A stretch of 64,000 nt of DNA, taken from Taiwanofungus camphoratus. Its lineage: Eukaryota > Basidiomycota > Agaricomycetes > Polyporales > Taiwanofungaceae. The notes beneath the pieces are model-generated. The model saw only the letters and a list, made by a program, of their open reading frames with translations, did not search any database and was not told the DNA's origin. Both the position numbers and the translations under genes were made by a program. Location of the stretch: NCBI GenBank assembly GCA_003999685.1, contig CP021224.1, positions 1,240,001-1,304,000 of the forward strand. Reading direction: 5' to 3'. Of the stretch, positions 1-12,712 are shown piece after piece; the stretch's first letter is position 1; each line of letters opens with the position of its first letter.

Positions 1-3000
1 GGCACCTTCCACAAATCAAAACGCTTCGTGGCTTGCTGATGTTTCTTACAACGCGGGCAGTACCAGAGGTCATCCTCTCCGAGGCGCTCCTCTCGCGTGA
101 ACTCGTCCAGGCAGTCCTGTAAGGCGATGCCCCTCTCTTTCTTTTCCGCCGCTGCCTTCCTGCTGGCAGTGTATTCAGGATGCACAAGCTCTTCCCAGAT
201 ATCGAACCGTGCGTGCTCCCAGCGACCGCGCTCATCCCCGAAGTAATAAGCCTTCATATTCTCGTCGAACTCGCAGAAGAACGCGTCGCCATCTTGTAAT
301 AACACAGGTGGCTCATCCGGGTCCGCGTCTGGCTCGTGAAGCTTCATCTCGCGTCGATGGTCCCATGTATCGAAGCGCGAAGTCGACGGCCCAAACGAGC
401 CATTTCCTATTCCGTACGGAGCGTTGCCTGCCTGCACGCGCAAGTGGAACATATTCTTCTTGAAGCCAACCTTGTGGGGTACCGTTTCGATAGTTGCACT
501 CGCGTCGACGTCGACGCCTATGCTCTCGTCGTCCTGCGCGCGCACGACTGCGGCCTTCTCATCGACGATATCCCCCTCCTCAGGAAGCGCCTCCTGAACA
601 GTGACGATGTCGCCGTTTGCCTTGATCTCTGTAACTATATCTTTCGCTGGCGGACCCGCTAGTGGAATCTGCACCGGCTGCTCCGAGCTAGCAGGACCCG
701 CCTCCCACGCGAAGAGATCGCGCACATGCACGGTCCAGCGCTGCAAGCGCTCTGCGATCGCATTGTACATCTTGTTCGGGGTTGTCGCCTGATCCCAGTC
801 GAGAACGACGATGAACGGTTCCCCGAAGAGTGTCTGACTGCGACTATATGATTGGCGTGGTGGTGGAACATCACAGAGGAACACGGGCACGATGAACGGA
901 TCGCCGTCTTCACGTTGGTACGTACGGCTCTGCTGCGCATGTACCGGTAGCTCGAAGCAGGTGATGATGTCGTGGTCTGACATGTCGCCCACTAGCACCG
1001 TGTCGTCAAGGTTCTTATAGAAGCGCGAACTGAAGACTTCGAGTGTGAGGAGCTACTTACGGGGAATAGTTAGCAAGCACGAGTGGAATATAGAAGGGGG
1101 GGCTTACATGGTTTGGGTTGACAGACATCCAACGGCCAAGGAGCTGTCGCAGGTCCTTGAAGGAGGCGTCACGGTTGATCTCGACAGGAATCTGCAGGGC
1201 ATAAGTAAGGAACAACGAGCGGAAAAAGCAGAGTACGCACTTTCACATGTGGTTTCTGCAGATCCCAAGGAATGTATAGAATTGTGTGCCTCCACTTTTT
1301 CTGGACCGGTAGAGGGAGTGTGAGGTACATGAAAGGGTCGAACGTGATCGAGACCTATAACAGCCCGAGGTCGCGCCTCTGCCCTAAAAGCGATCTGAGA
1401 AGCGGAAGGCGCTTACCTTTGAACACTCGGGACATACAAGTGTACTTTGATATTGCCCTTGAAACAGATCCACGATCACACTATCATTCCGCTTCATATA
1501 CCCATCCCAGCTCTCTTTGGCCAACGCGACCAACTCTTTATCCCCGCCACCCTCCCATTCAGGCTTCTCGACGTAAGGCTTCTTCAGCACGCGATTCAAG
1601 TCCTCGTGCAACCCGTCGAGGAGGAATGCAACTAGTTCCTGAGTGTCGTGCTGCTGATACCCAGAGAACTGCGGCGCAAACCGCTGGAGTGCCTGCTTGA
1701 ATTCACGGGGTGTGAAAGATGATGTTGAATAGGAAGAATAGGAGGATGTGAGGGCGGAAGAGGATGAGGGAGAAGGTACCCATATTCGTCGGACAAGTGC
1801 ACCGAACGCCTGTGCAATCGCACCCTGCATACCGAGCGGGTTGTCGAAGTTGAGTTCGTCCTCGTATACACCACCTAGATTAGGGTTGAGCGAATACACG
1901 GGGGGGACTGACAAGGAGGACATACTAAGGAAATATTCCGACAGCTCCTTCGTGTGTGTGAGACACTGGAGCGCAGAGTTCATGAAGCAGGTGTTGCCCC
2001 TACGGAGCATGAGCGAAAATACAGAATGAGCGGCAGGACGCTCACATGTTACCTAGCCCAAGCGTACCGGGCTCCTGTGTGGAGCCCTTTGAGCGCGTCA
2101 TCGACGAGTTCGCATTCGAATTCGAGTTATATGAGGATGTCTTGAGCGTCGACGAAGGGGACACTGCGTTCGCTGAGGAGTTCTTTTGCATCTGCCCGAA
2201 GAAATCTGTCTCGGGGCTGAAAAGCGCGGGTGGGGTTAACTCGGTTGCATCAGACGACTGCGACGCAGAAGACGATGCAGTTGCGTTTCCATTCACACTC
2301 GAACTTGATCGCGCATGCACTTCGTCAGCATCGACCACCCACTGATTATTCTTATCGAGCTGAAACTCGACTACAAACGCGTCGCCCGCCTCGATTAGCT
2401 CCTCCTCCACCGTCCGTGGGCCCGGAACAAGTAGCCGTCCACCCGCACGCTTCAGGTCCGCAGGCAAGCACTCGATCTTCTCGGGCGCAGTGCCCTCTGG
2501 CAAGCGCCACACGCGGTGCGGCCGCGGGCTCGGCAGATTCTTGGAAAGAGTGGCACCAAACGCGTCGCAGACCGTGCTGATGGTATCCGAAGCGGATATT
2601 GATACTGTACGTGGGGGAACGTGCACGCCGGTCACTGCTGTCGGTGTGAGAACGTGCAGGCGGACGCGCGGAGGATGCAACTCTAACGTAGGCTCGCGCA
2701 AGATGCCCCGTTCAACGACCTTGCGAGCAATAAGCCAAGTTGGGGGACCGTACCTAGAGTGGCGTACATGGTTAGAAAGCAGACAAACTACAGCGACCTT
2801 GTTATTGAAACGCACCATTCCACAAACCACTCCCAAACCTGCTCTGGAACAAATTCGACGTCAACATGTTCTATGCATGAGGAAGTGAGGTTGCCGATCT
2901 TGTCGACAAGCGGAGAGTTGTCGACGGGACCGAGGTTCGCCTCGTCTATGGGGCCTTCTTTATCGACCTCGCCGGAACAGGCCTTGTACCAGCGTTTATA

Positions 3001-3408
3001 CCAACGGCGTGAAACAAGGTACCATATCTGGCCAACCTCCATGGGGGTCTGACGCAGCTGCTCGACCGCGGCGAGCCTGTCTGCGGGGCTGATGAAAGGG
3101 TCCTGGCTCATGGGCGATGCAGATGCAGAGGGTGTCTCGCCCTGGTCCGCCATATAGGAGTCGATATCGCTATCGAGGGCAGATGAGTCTGTGATGGAGA
3201 GAGCGGATATGTCGTCGAACTGAGAGTTACGAGCAGGCCCTTGAGAGTTTGAAGGCGGAGAAGGATCGTCAGATGCCGCGCGCTTGGGGGAAGAAGAGGA
3301 TGGTTCTGATTGCATGGATTGGGAGCGCTGTCTTTTGCGGCTGTTGTTCGTGAAAAAGTCGTGAGTAGTGAGAGTCGGCGAGTTTGATGGTGAGGGCGGA
3401 GTGGGCAT
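1..3408 (-). CDS. UBP12: Ubiquitin carboxyl-terminal hydrolase, UBP12/USP15 type (3' end cut by window)
   Basis: Cysteine protease that removes ubiquitin from substrates. The first exon starts at the ATG at 3408 and opens with a Ser/Pro-rich, KRQR-containing stretch. A DUSP domain follows (about residues 105-205; [16 protein letters not shown], then [10 protein letters not shown]), a ubiquitin-like linker region, and the catalytic Cys box. That box reads [18 protein letters not shown] once an intron near 1990-2050 (donor GTGAGCG) is removed. Further on come [22 protein letters not shown] and the two CxxC zinc pairs of the USP fold (CPECSK near 1420; CPRCKK near 50, at the window edge). The His box and C terminus lie outside the window. 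The order DUSP-UBL-USP with a long insert between the CxxC pairs is typical of UBP12/USP4/11/15. Several short introns interrupt the frame. The family call is firm; orthology to yeast Ubp12 is inferred. Confidence 0.93.
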
Positions 3409-4093
3409 AGCCTGATGCTACAGAAGGAGATTGCTAGAAGTCAGAAAGCGGAAAGACAAACGCGACGCGCGTCTGCATCAACGTGGAACTAAAAGCACTT
3501 GTTACTTGACCCTTGTCTGCACATAGAATGGTTGTATTCTCAATTGTAATCGGTTGCTTATCGATTGGTGAAGATTAATCATTACGCCCCACGTGGCCCT
3601 TGTAACGTTTGAACCTCATAAACAATTTCCACCCACTTCGGTCTGAAGCCTAGAAGATTTCTACAGGTGTACGCCGATGAACTATGGTTTTGATACAATA
3701 TCTATTGGCATGATGATGCGGTTTCGCTGAGATGTTCCTTCCAACGGGCCACGATTTGCTTTCATCCCAAATTGCTTCAGCCATGTACAATTCATTATAG
3801 CTCATGGACGAAGAAACTCTAACTTTCTTGGGTATATTGGTATGAGCAACGGCAGTGATTCCAGTCTATTCTGCTGATTTTTCTTTCTTTTTGTTAGCCG
3901 ATGGACAGATCCGTTGATTTACCTTGCCTGACCCACACCCGATTGGTGCTCATCTCTCTCTGGCCAAAACATGAACTGCTATAATCTTGTCCACATATAA
4001 CAATGACTGAATAGACTTTGCAGACCTCAAGAAAGAGTCATCAGTTATGGAGCACGGTATCTATTATTTGATATCATTGCCCCGCACTTCAAC
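3409..4093. other. Intergenic, no gene seen
   Basis: Upstream region of the deubiquitinase gene. It is more AT-rich than the flanking exons. No open frame with protein-like character and no repeat was recognised. Confidence 0.6.
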
Positions 4094-4830
4094 TACTGTA
4101 CTGGCACGACCATAGGTTCAGCCGGTGTGACGTGTGACACCCTTGAACCACATTTTTTCTAGTTCAAGGGCCCGTGTGACGCAGGACAGAGCCCTTAGTT
4201 CAGTTCAAGTGTGGGTGTGACACAATTGTGACTGAACTAAGGACCTAAGGACCATCCTAAGCTGGTGTGACACCTGCTTTTGCAATTGAATATTGAGCTA
4301 GCAACCTACTTAGTGTGATGTCTGCAGGTCACTTAGCAAAATGTGGAGAAAAACAGCATAAACCATGAGACCCAACTTATGTATATAGTAATTTACAAGC
4401 CCCACTTGAACAGTACAGACTTACTCTCTGCCACTGAGCATGACTTTGGTACCTGAAATGCAACCATAGATCAAGATGAGTGAGCAGCTTTCTCAATATA
4501 TCTGTGTAATGTCATTAAGGAGCTGGAAGCCTTTGCAAAACTGTTTGCAAACAGGCTCCAAAAGACATTCAAGCCACCTGCAAAAAGACAAAAAATTACA
4601 GTGGTTTTCATTGCAATTGTCTTATTTGTTACTTCTATAGGACACCACTAGAGTTTACAAGCTGTTTTGAGTCTCAACTGAAGGCTGAACAGCCAGGAAA
4701 CAGTGTTTTTCGCCTGTGTGACCAATGGTTCGGACCCCAGTTCAGACCCCCTTGGGACGCGTGACATTTGAACTAACTGCCCAGTTCAAGGGGCCCTGTG
4801 ACGCGTGACTGAACCTATGCCAGTACAGTA
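4094..4830. mobile_element. Non-autonomous DNA element with terminal inverted repeats (MITE-like)
   Basis: The two ends are inverted copies. The left end begins TACTGTACTGGC and the right end finishes GCCAGTACAGTA. After a 4-base insertion on the left the match resumes through CATAGGTTCAG. TA lies at both extremities, so a TA target duplication is possible. Inside each end there are several copies of a motif close to TTCAAGGG-CC-GTGTGACGC, in both orientations, resembling subterminal transposase-binding repeats. No transposase frame is present in its 737 bases, so it would depend on a source element elsewhere. The superfamily is not determined. Confidence 0.72.
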
Positions 4831-5495
4831 CACACGCTTATTTACATCCTAGACTTGGAAGCCTCTGATATTTTCAAAAGCACAGTTATATGAATGACCT
4901 CTTCGCTGGATTTTGTTAATGGGAGAGCCTTCAGTGGTATAGATCTTATTCCCGCTGCAGTAACTGAGCACCGTATCGTGCTCGCCATTATTATCGCTTT
5001 CTGTGCCTTCATCGTCTGCACTCAATTTCACCTCTCGCTTCATGACACCTTGTGATTCCTATCCTTCCCGATTCTAGCGGTTGGATGGTTCGCAATTGGT
5101 CAGCATGTACCTATGTTGCGCAGCCATTACGCAGGCACAAGTAAGCAATATTTGAGCATGCCTTGAGCTTTACGAGGCGTGGGAACCCCTGGTCTATCCT
5201 TGGGCCATCGCTGTGTTATTTCGCTGAAATCTCGACCGTCTTTCTGAGTTCTAAAGGCGGGTTCTGGATGGAAGCTGGGCCTAGGTACTCTCTGCACTCC
5301 TCGAACAATATTTATACACACACACCTCGGTCCGGACGACTGACTCGTAGCCAGTCGATCGTGGTCACAGATCTTGGGCGCTTTTCTCAAGCTCCACTGT
5401 GAGCTGCCCGGGCTCAGGCCTCAGATCTCAGTTGTGACGTTCCTTACAGACCCAGGGTGACCCAGGTGGCGAGAAGTATCTGCCTCATTTGACAA
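4831..5495. other. Intergenic, upstream of dihydroxyacetone kinase
   Basis: No convincing gene. Short open frames on both strands lack family similarity and codon character. Confidence 0.55.
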
Positions 5496-5501
5496 TATAA
5501 A
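5496..5501 (+). promoter_or_regulatory. TATA box candidate of the dihydroxyacetone kinase gene
   Basis: TATAAA lies 36 bases before the chosen ATG at 5537, which would imply a very short 5' leader. Position and sequence fit a core promoter; function is inferred. Confidence 0.4.
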
Positions 5502-5536
5502 TGGTCGTCTCCAGTCACCGATAGACCGCAACAACG

Positions 5537-8260
5537 ATGTCCATTCAATGTGAGCCCCTCTGCCGTGTGCATGTCCACCACTAGCTGAGCTTATCTATCA
5601 GCGAAACACTTTCTGAACTCGCCGGAGTCCCTCGTCGTCGATTCGCTCGAGGGGCTTTGCGCTCTGAATCCTCAGCTGTCGCTCGACCCGGCAGATAAAG
5701 GTGATCATCGTTCTCTTCATGATCTACCGATTGCACCCATTATCGGCATTTTCGCGTGCTGATTGTGATCCTGGCATTCTAGTTGTCTATGTGTCTTCGC
5801 AGGATCGCTCTAGGGTCGCACTGATCTGCGGTGGGGGCTCGGGGCACGAACCTGCCCATGCAGGTTATGTAGGTAAGCTCGACTTGTCAATGCAGGAACG
5901 CGTCCTGCTGAACCTCCTGGGGGCTATCAGGTGATGGCATGCTAAGTGGTACGGAACGATCATCACGTACTGTGCTCCGAGAACTGTTCGACTTACGAGA
6001 CAATTCTCCGCAGCGGCCGTCTGCGGGAGCATCTTCGCCTCTCCGAACGCAAGCCAGGTCCGCCATGGAATCGACCTCGTCGACAACGAGAAGGGGTGAG
6101 CGTCAGCGTCTTCTCGTGTCGTGATCACCGCTCACAGGCCGATGTTGTCGTTGCTTCCCAGCACTGTCATCGTGGTCAAGTAAGCCCTTCCATCCATCGT
6201 TCAGCCCCTCTTCCCACATGGAAGCGAGCAGCATGCTTCATTGGTTCGTGCTTATGCCTCCCATTAGGAATTACACCGGTGACATCCTCAATTTCGGGCT
6301 GGCGAAGGAGCAATACGCCGCCTCACACCCGGCCAAGGCAGATCGTCTCCGTTTCGTAGTTGTCGGAGACGATGTCGCAGTCGGACGTACGCAGGGTAAG
6401 ATTGTCGGCAGAAGGTCAGTGCGGCTTCCCTTTCCGCTGCCTCCCCTTCCTTCCCTTCCGATGACTTAACACTGACGTACCATGTTCCGTTTGTCCTGTC
6501 CCCCTGATACTTATACTTCTCCGTCTATTGCATGCTCGGCACACAGAGGCCTTGCAGGGACTGTCCTGGTGTACAAGATCGCGGGTGCTTTGGCACGCAG
6601 GGGCGCAGACCTCGAGGAAGTATACAATGTTGCACAATGGGTTGCGTCCCGTGTGGGCACTATTGGGGTGGGACTCGAGCACTGCCATGTATGTGCTTCT
6701 TTTCTCATTTAATGTCGGTGTAATGTCGTCGTTGCTAATCTGGCCGGTCCGCGTTTCATTCGGCGGGTTTCCCCTGGTTCAATGATTCGGCCTCTGTTCC
6801 CAATTCTTCACCCTTCGACTTCTCCTTCGTATGCGTGTCATGACGAACGCAGGTCCCCGGGACAGCAGCGGGCGAGTCGCACCTCGCGCCGTCCGAGATC
6901 GAGATCGGGATGGGCATCCACAACGAGCCGGGCAACCGCCGCCTCAAGCCCACGCCGCCGCTGAAGGAGCTCGTGCCCCAGCTGCTCGAGCTCCTCACCG
7001 ACACGGAGGACAAGGAGCGCAGCTTCCTCCCGTTCAAGGGACAGGGGCAAGACAGGGTCGTCCTGCTGGTGAACAACCTCGGGGGAACGAGCGAGCTGGA
7101 ACTGAGCGGCGTCGTGCGGGAGGCGAGGAGGGACCTGGAGTGGAGGGGTATCAAGGTCGAGAGGGTGCTCTCGGGGACGTTCATGGTGCGTGGCATGCGT
7201 GTGTTCATCCCGGCGGAAGAGTGAGCCCTCGCGTTGCAGACGAGCCTGAACATGCCCGGCTTCTCGATCACCGTCCTGCTGCTCCCATATGCGAACGAGG
7301 CCGGCCCCGCTACGCCGGCCACGGACCTGCTCCTGTCGTGCCTCGACGAGCGGCCCGACGCGCCCGGCTGGAAGTGGGGCTCGGGCGTCGCGCCGCCGCC
7401 CGCGTGTGTGCAGGTGAAGCAGGCGGGCGGGACCGCGCCCGTCGCGCCCGTTGGCGGCACGACGAAGCTGCGCGCGGAGGATCCGCAGGCGTTCATCGCG
7501 GCGGTGCGGCGCGCGTGCGAGGCGCTCATCGATGCGGAGCCGGAGCTGACGCGCATGGACAGCGTCGCGGGAGACGGCGACTGCGGGCTGACGCTCAAGG
7601 ACGGCGCTACCGGTGCGTTGCGCTCGTGCTGCCTTTTGTGGAGGGGACTGACGTTGCTGATTGATTGTGTTGTGTCTGGCGCTGTCGCTGCCGCGCGCGG
7701 ATTGGCGTGAAAAGCGGTGCTGAAGGAGGTTGGCAGCGGGAACGTCGCGGGCGAGGACGTTGTGGGCTCCGTGATCGCCGTCGCGAGGGTCGCAGAGGAG
7801 CAGATGGGCGGCACGAGCGGCGCGCTGTACTCGTACGCGCCCCCCTCTTTCGCTCATGCTTCTAACCTGACCTTCATGTCCTTGCAGGATCTTCTTCTCG
7901 GCCCTCGCGCAGGGCCTGCAGGCGCACCACGCGGGCGCAAACACCGTGAGCGCACCGCAGTGGGCGGACGCGCTGCGCGCGGCCCTCGATAAGCTGTACA
8001 CGTACACGCGGGCGCGGCCGCCGTCGCGCACGCTCGTCGACCCGCTCGACGCGTTCGTGCGTGCGCTCGGTGCCAGCGGCGCGCCGGACTTCCGGGGCGC
8101 GGTGCGTGCGGCGGGCGGTGCGGCGGAGGCGACGCGCGACATGGAGGCAAAGGCGGGGCGCAGCGCGTACGTCGAGGGCGACCGGCTGAAGAAGGAGCGC
8201 ATACCGGACCCGGGTGCGTGGGGGGTCAAGGTTGTCCTGGAGGGCCTGTTCAGTGCGTGA
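5537..8260 (+). CDS. DAK1: Dihydroxyacetone kinase (glycerone kinase), DhaK-DhaL fusion
   Basis: ATP-dependent kinase that converts dihydroxyacetone to dihydroxyacetone phosphate, linking glycerol breakdown to glycolysis and detoxifying dihydroxyacetone. The start exon encodes MSIQ; splicing at GTGAGC then gives SKHFLNSPESLVVDSLEGL, the usual N terminus. The DhaK half shows the glycine-rich ICGGGSGHEPAHAGYVG, FAAAVCG-like SAAVCGSIFASPNASQV, KNYTGDILNFGLAKE, VGDDVAV and GMGIHNEPG; the family's substrate-binding His lies in this last motif. The C-terminal DhaL half contains DSVAGDGDCGLTLKDGA, the Asp-rich ADP/Mg site, and MGGTSGALYSIFFSALAQGL. About eight short introns interrupt it; the one near 5880-5990 is not resolved to the base. 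The 3' exons are extremely GC-rich. The stop is at 8258-8260. Confidence 0.93.
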
Positions 8261-10713
8261 GGTGCGCGGCGTGTGCGGCGGGGCTGGGCAGGGGCGAAGA
8301 GAATGGGCAGCGTGTTGCTGCGAGGTACGCGAGGAGGGGTGTGTGATGTGCTCAATAGGCTTTGATGGCGCGACGTGTGTAGTTGTATCAATCGAGATTT
8401 CTGACCGGAGACCCCGCGCGCTGGCCATCCCCCTCGATTCCCAAGGTCGTGGGGGTGATTGTTGGGATTCGTTTGAGGCTGCATGTGCATGCGTGCGTGG
8501 CCGTTGCTACAGTGCCTGTGTGTGGCCTTAGTGAATGCGTCTGGCTCCGCTCAGCCCGAGAGCAAGGTGATGCGACATTTGCAATGTCAGACTCTCCCGT
8601 TCTCCGCACACATACGTATCATCCCGTATGGAACTCGCAGACGCAGCCCTCAGCCCTCAGCACTCGCAACCGACCTGATCGCTGCGCGAGCCTGCGTTCG
8701 CGCACCTCAGAGAGTTCGCGAGTCCACGCCGGCCGGCCGCTGGCATGTGACCAGCCGAGCCAGGTGCCCGCTCGCCGTGCAGGATGCGGATGCAGATGCC
8801 ATCTGGCCCTCGGGCTCGTGTTTGCAACACGGGTGGGGGGGGATCTCAGTATAGCGTATCTCAGACTAAGACTCTGGCGGCGGGGCTCGGGAGAACGCCG
8901 GGCGGAGGCTTTCTGGGGCAGCGTCGCGGACTCGCGCTGCTTGAACTTTGGGTGGGTGGGCTGCGTAAGGATGCAGCTGAGGGAGCGCGGGTCGAGGGGC
9001 CACTCATATGTATAGACATACGTACGTATGGATGACGGCTGCGCCGGTCTGGACGCGATATATGCATGCCTTACTGGGCCCGCGTGCAGCTCATTCATTC
9101 GTGCATTCATTTCGCCCGCTGCACGGGAACCCACAGGCCTGGATGCACGGCAGACGGTGGTAAGCCCCCTCGCCGGCCGCCGCCGCTTCATCTCGTTCTC
9201 GTTCTCGTGAACACGAGGAGTGGCGATGATGGCATTCGTCCACAATCACATCGTCAGTATTCACAATCACAGCCGCGGATGCAATGCCACCGCCCTCCCC
9301 TCTCCCCTCTCCTGACCCCCATCCCCGGACGCTCTGCGGGGCCCGTTCTCCGCGCCTGGCACGCGGCCATCGATCGCGGGGGAATCCAGGAAAACGCACA
9401 GCCAGGATCAACGCGATCACATGCACGCGGGGGCCCGGGGTCCCGCGCCGTCCGGGGTGCATTCTGCACGCGGTGGCTGCGGATCTTCGCTGGGTGCGCG
9501 TTGAAGTTTTGAACGGAATGGAACGGCGGCAGGCGGTGTCGCGGTGCTGTGCGTACGTGAGGGCGGCGTCTTGGGATGGGATGGGAAGGTGGCTCGGGCG
9601 GACTCGCCGGACGGAGCTTCGCACTTGGAAGTTGGCGGCGGTTCTGCGAGACGCGACGCGAGCGGCGATTGGCCGTCCGCGACTCCGCGACGCGTCGACG
9701 TCGGGGCTGGGAGGCTTTCAGGTTTCTTGCGCCCTGCACATCGTGCACCCGCCAGGGACGCGTAGCCATTGGAGGAGTCGATCCGCGATCGTGCCCCGGG
9801 GGGCATGGCCAGCCGATCAGCGCCCGAGAAGCGAAACAAGATGCAGACGGGAGGGGACGCCGAGGCTGAAGGTTGAGACGGTACAGCTTGCGGCTTGGAA
9901 GGGCTGAAGCTCGAGCCGCCCGCACGCCCGGGGCCCCATGGGACTGCATACGCGCGCCGTGATGCGATGTGATGTGATTTGCAATTCCATTTTCGAGGGG
10001 CATCTGGGGTGGGATGGGCCGCGTGGACGAGCTCACGACAGGCACGAAAAGCCTTCACGCTGTAACGTGTAGCAGAGCCTGGAGTGAAGGAATACGTAGA
10101 TGGCAGACGCAACCTTGAACTCGCTCGCAGGGGCGAACGCTAATGGTGGCGCCGAGGTCAGGAGGTTGGATGGCGTGATGGAAAGTATGAAGACTAGGGC
10201 TGGATAGTCATAGATGGTGTCGAATATGTCTTTGGGCGCGCAGACTAGCCAGCCAGCTGCCTAGCTGGGTAGATCAACGGTGGGTATTGGAAATGGGATG
10301 TGCAACGCAGAGCTTGATGCAATGGCATAACAGGCGCGCTGCCAAGGATGATGGCGAGCGCGGTCCTTGGCGTGCGGCCCTCGGTGCCGGGAGGGGCGCG
10401 TGCGATTGGCTGGGCTCGGCGGCGCGCTGGGATGTGTTGTGCCTCCTGGGAGTAGGAATGCGCCAGGCTGCGCGCGCACACGACTGCTGGGACAGTCTGC
10501 GATGGAGAGGTGGGTCATGTGCGGGCGTGCAGAGAGAGGGCGACACTGACAGCGGGGATGCCGGGGAACAGATCTCCAGGTGTCCGGGGGCGTGGCGAGT
10601 GCCTGGAGAGTGATCGAGATCTATCAGATGAGTCGACGCGTGCGCGTGCATCCTCTCTCTGTGTGTCCATCCCTCGCTTTGCCTCTTGTTTGCCCGCCCT
10701 CCTCTCAAAGTCC
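8261..10713. other. Long GC-rich intergenic region without a recognisable gene
   Basis: About 2.4 kb between dihydroxyacetone kinase and the sugar transporter. Several frames stay open on both strands, up to 263 codons, but their composition (Arg, Pro, Ala and Ser runs) is what GC-rich non-coding DNA gives, and no domain is visible. It may hold upstream control sequences of the sugar transporter. An untranslated RNA cannot be excluded. Confidence 0.55.
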
Positions 10714-10719
10714 TATAAA
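10714..10719 (+). promoter_or_regulatory. TATA box of the sugar transporter gene
   Basis: TATAAA sits 97 bases before the ATG at 10816. A pyrimidine-rich leader (CCTCC/CTCCCC runs) lies between them, the usual layout of highly expressed basidiomycete genes. Confidence 0.55.
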
Positions 10720-10815
10720 GCATGCTCCATCCCACCATGCTTCTCCCCGCCCTCCTCGCCTTCGTGCACTACACGCCCCTCCCCGTGCCCTCCCACACAC
10801 CACCTCCCCCTCACC

Positions 10816-12712
10816 ATGCCTCCTCTCGCTACCGGCTCGGGCATCGGCGCCAACGCCCCCAAGAGCAAGGCTGCCGGCATCGCCATGACCGCCTTCGCCG
10901 CCTTTGGCGGTATCCTCTACGGCTACGACACAGGCACCATCTCCGGCATCATCGAGATGCACGACTGGCTCCGCACCTTTGGCTACCACCACCCCGACGG
11001 CACCTACTACATCAACTCCTCCCGCCAGTCCCTCGTCGTCTCCATCCTCTCCGCAGGCACCTTCTTTGGTCAGTAACCCGTCACACCCTTTTTTTAATCC
11101 AACGCGTCCCATCTCACTGCTCCCAGGTGCCCTGTTTGGCGGTCCCGCCGCCGACATCCTTGGACGTCGCATCGGCATCATGTTCTCCACTCTCGTCTTC
11201 TGCCTCGGCGTCGCTCTCCAGACAGGCTCCAGCAACCTCGCCACCTTCGTCGTCGGCCGCGTCTTTGCTGGCCTCGGCGTCGGCCTCATTTCCACCCTCG
11301 TCCCCATGTACCAGTCCGAGTGCGCTCCCCGCTGGATCCGCGGCGCCGTCGTCTCCGGCTACCAGTGGGCCATCACCATCGGCCTTCTCCTCGCCTCCGT
11401 CATCAACAACGCCACAAAGAACCGTGACAACCATGCCGCCTGGCGCATCCCCATCTCCGTCCAGTTCATCTGGGCCTTCGTCCTCTGCGTCGGCATGATC
11501 TTCCTGCCAGAGGTGCGCGCGTTCTCGTCGTTGCCTTTGTTTTCTCGCGCGTGTTCATGATACCCGTGCACCCAGTCCCCGCGCTGGCTCATCAAGAAGG
11601 GCCGTGACGCTGCTGCCGCGACGTCCCTCTCGCGCCTCACCGGCCTCGCCCCCGCCGACCCCGAGGTCGAGACCGAGCTCGACGAGATCCGCCTCAACCT
11701 CAAGGAGGAGATGGAGCTCGGTGAAAGCTCGTACATCGACTGCTTCCGCTTCACGTCCAACAAGATCGCCTTCCGCACGCTCACTGGCATCTTCATCCAG
11801 GCGTGCGTAGCGCCGTCTCCTCATCTTTTGCTGACACGCTCATGGCGGATACAGGTGGCAGCAGCTGACGGGCATCAACTTTATCTTCTACTGTACGCTT
11901 TCTGTTTCTCTCACTGTGACAACATGTGCACGCGGCTGACCTCTTTTCTCGCGCGCGCAGACGGCACGACGTTCTTCACCAACTCGGGCATCAAAAACCC
12001 GTTCCTGATCAGCGTCGCGACGAACATCGTGAACGTGTTCATGACGCTGCCGGGCATGTGGGGCGTCGAGCGCTTCGGGCGGCGCTCGCTGCTGCTCTAC
12101 GGCGCGGCGCTCATGAGCGTGTGCGAGTTCCTCATCGCGATCATCGGCGTGACGATCTCGGTGACGAACACGGCGGGGCAGAAGGCGCTCATCGCGCTCG
12201 TGTGCATCTACATCGCGGCGTTCGCGTCGACGTGGGGGCCCATCGCGTGGGTCGTCGTCGGCGAGATGTTCCCGCTCAACGTCCGCGCCAAGGCGATGAG
12301 CATGAGCGTCGCGAGCAACTGGCTCTGGAACTTTGGCATCGGCTACGCCACGCCGTACCTCGTCAACGTCGGGCCCGGCTCGGCGGGCCTGCAGAGCAAG
12401 GTGTTCTTCATCTGGGGCTCGACTTGCGCGGGCGCGTTCGTGTTCACGTACTTTTGCATCCCCGAGGTAAGCCGGCGCGGATATTTTTTTTATTATGATC
12501 AGTGTGATCACGCCGTGCTGACGGATGCGCTCTGCTTTTGTGCGCGCGCGCAGACTAAGGGCCTGTCGCTCGAGCAGGTCGACGCGCTGTACCAGAACTC
12601 GACGCCGCTCACGTCCGCCAGGTACCGCCGCGAGCTCATCGCGATGGAGGGCCAGGCGCCCGCGCCGTCCAAGTTCCACACCGACGACAAGGCGTCGGAA
12701 GAAAGGGTGTAG
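10816..12712 (+). CDS. MFS sugar transporter (hexose/glucose permease type)
   Basis: Plasma-membrane sugar porter of the major facilitator superfamily, about 530 residues with twelve expected membrane helices. The family signatures appear in order: GGILYGYDTGTISG in helix 1, GGPAADILGRRIGI in loop 2-3, GRVFAGLGVGLISTLVPMYQSE, the PESPRWLIKKGR motif after helix 6 (rejoined across an intron), QQLTGINFIFYYGTTFF in helix 7, ERFGRRSLLL, and the terminal PETKGLSLEQVD. The C-terminal tail is short, without the long cytoplasmic tail of yeast glucose sensors, so transport rather than sensing is favoured. Five or six short introns are visible. The ATG context (CTCACCATGCC) is good. The substrate is probably glucose or another hexose by family; the sequence alone does not settle it. 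Confidence 0.93.

Noticed and set aside
4849-5043. 64-codon minus-strand frame
   Set aside because: Short, without similarity, next to the inverted-repeat element; no supporting exon structure.
6756-7814. 352-codon minus-strand frame
   Set aside because: Another antisense shadow of the same kinase exons, with no domain.
6838-8490. 550-codon open frame on the minus strand
   Set aside because: It lies antisense to the dihydroxyacetone kinase exons; its Arg/Ala/Pro-rich product is a by-product of GC-rich codon use on the other strand.
9254-10045. 263-codon minus-strand frame in the GC-rich gap
   Set aside because: No domain, low-complexity composition, and competing open frames on both strands.
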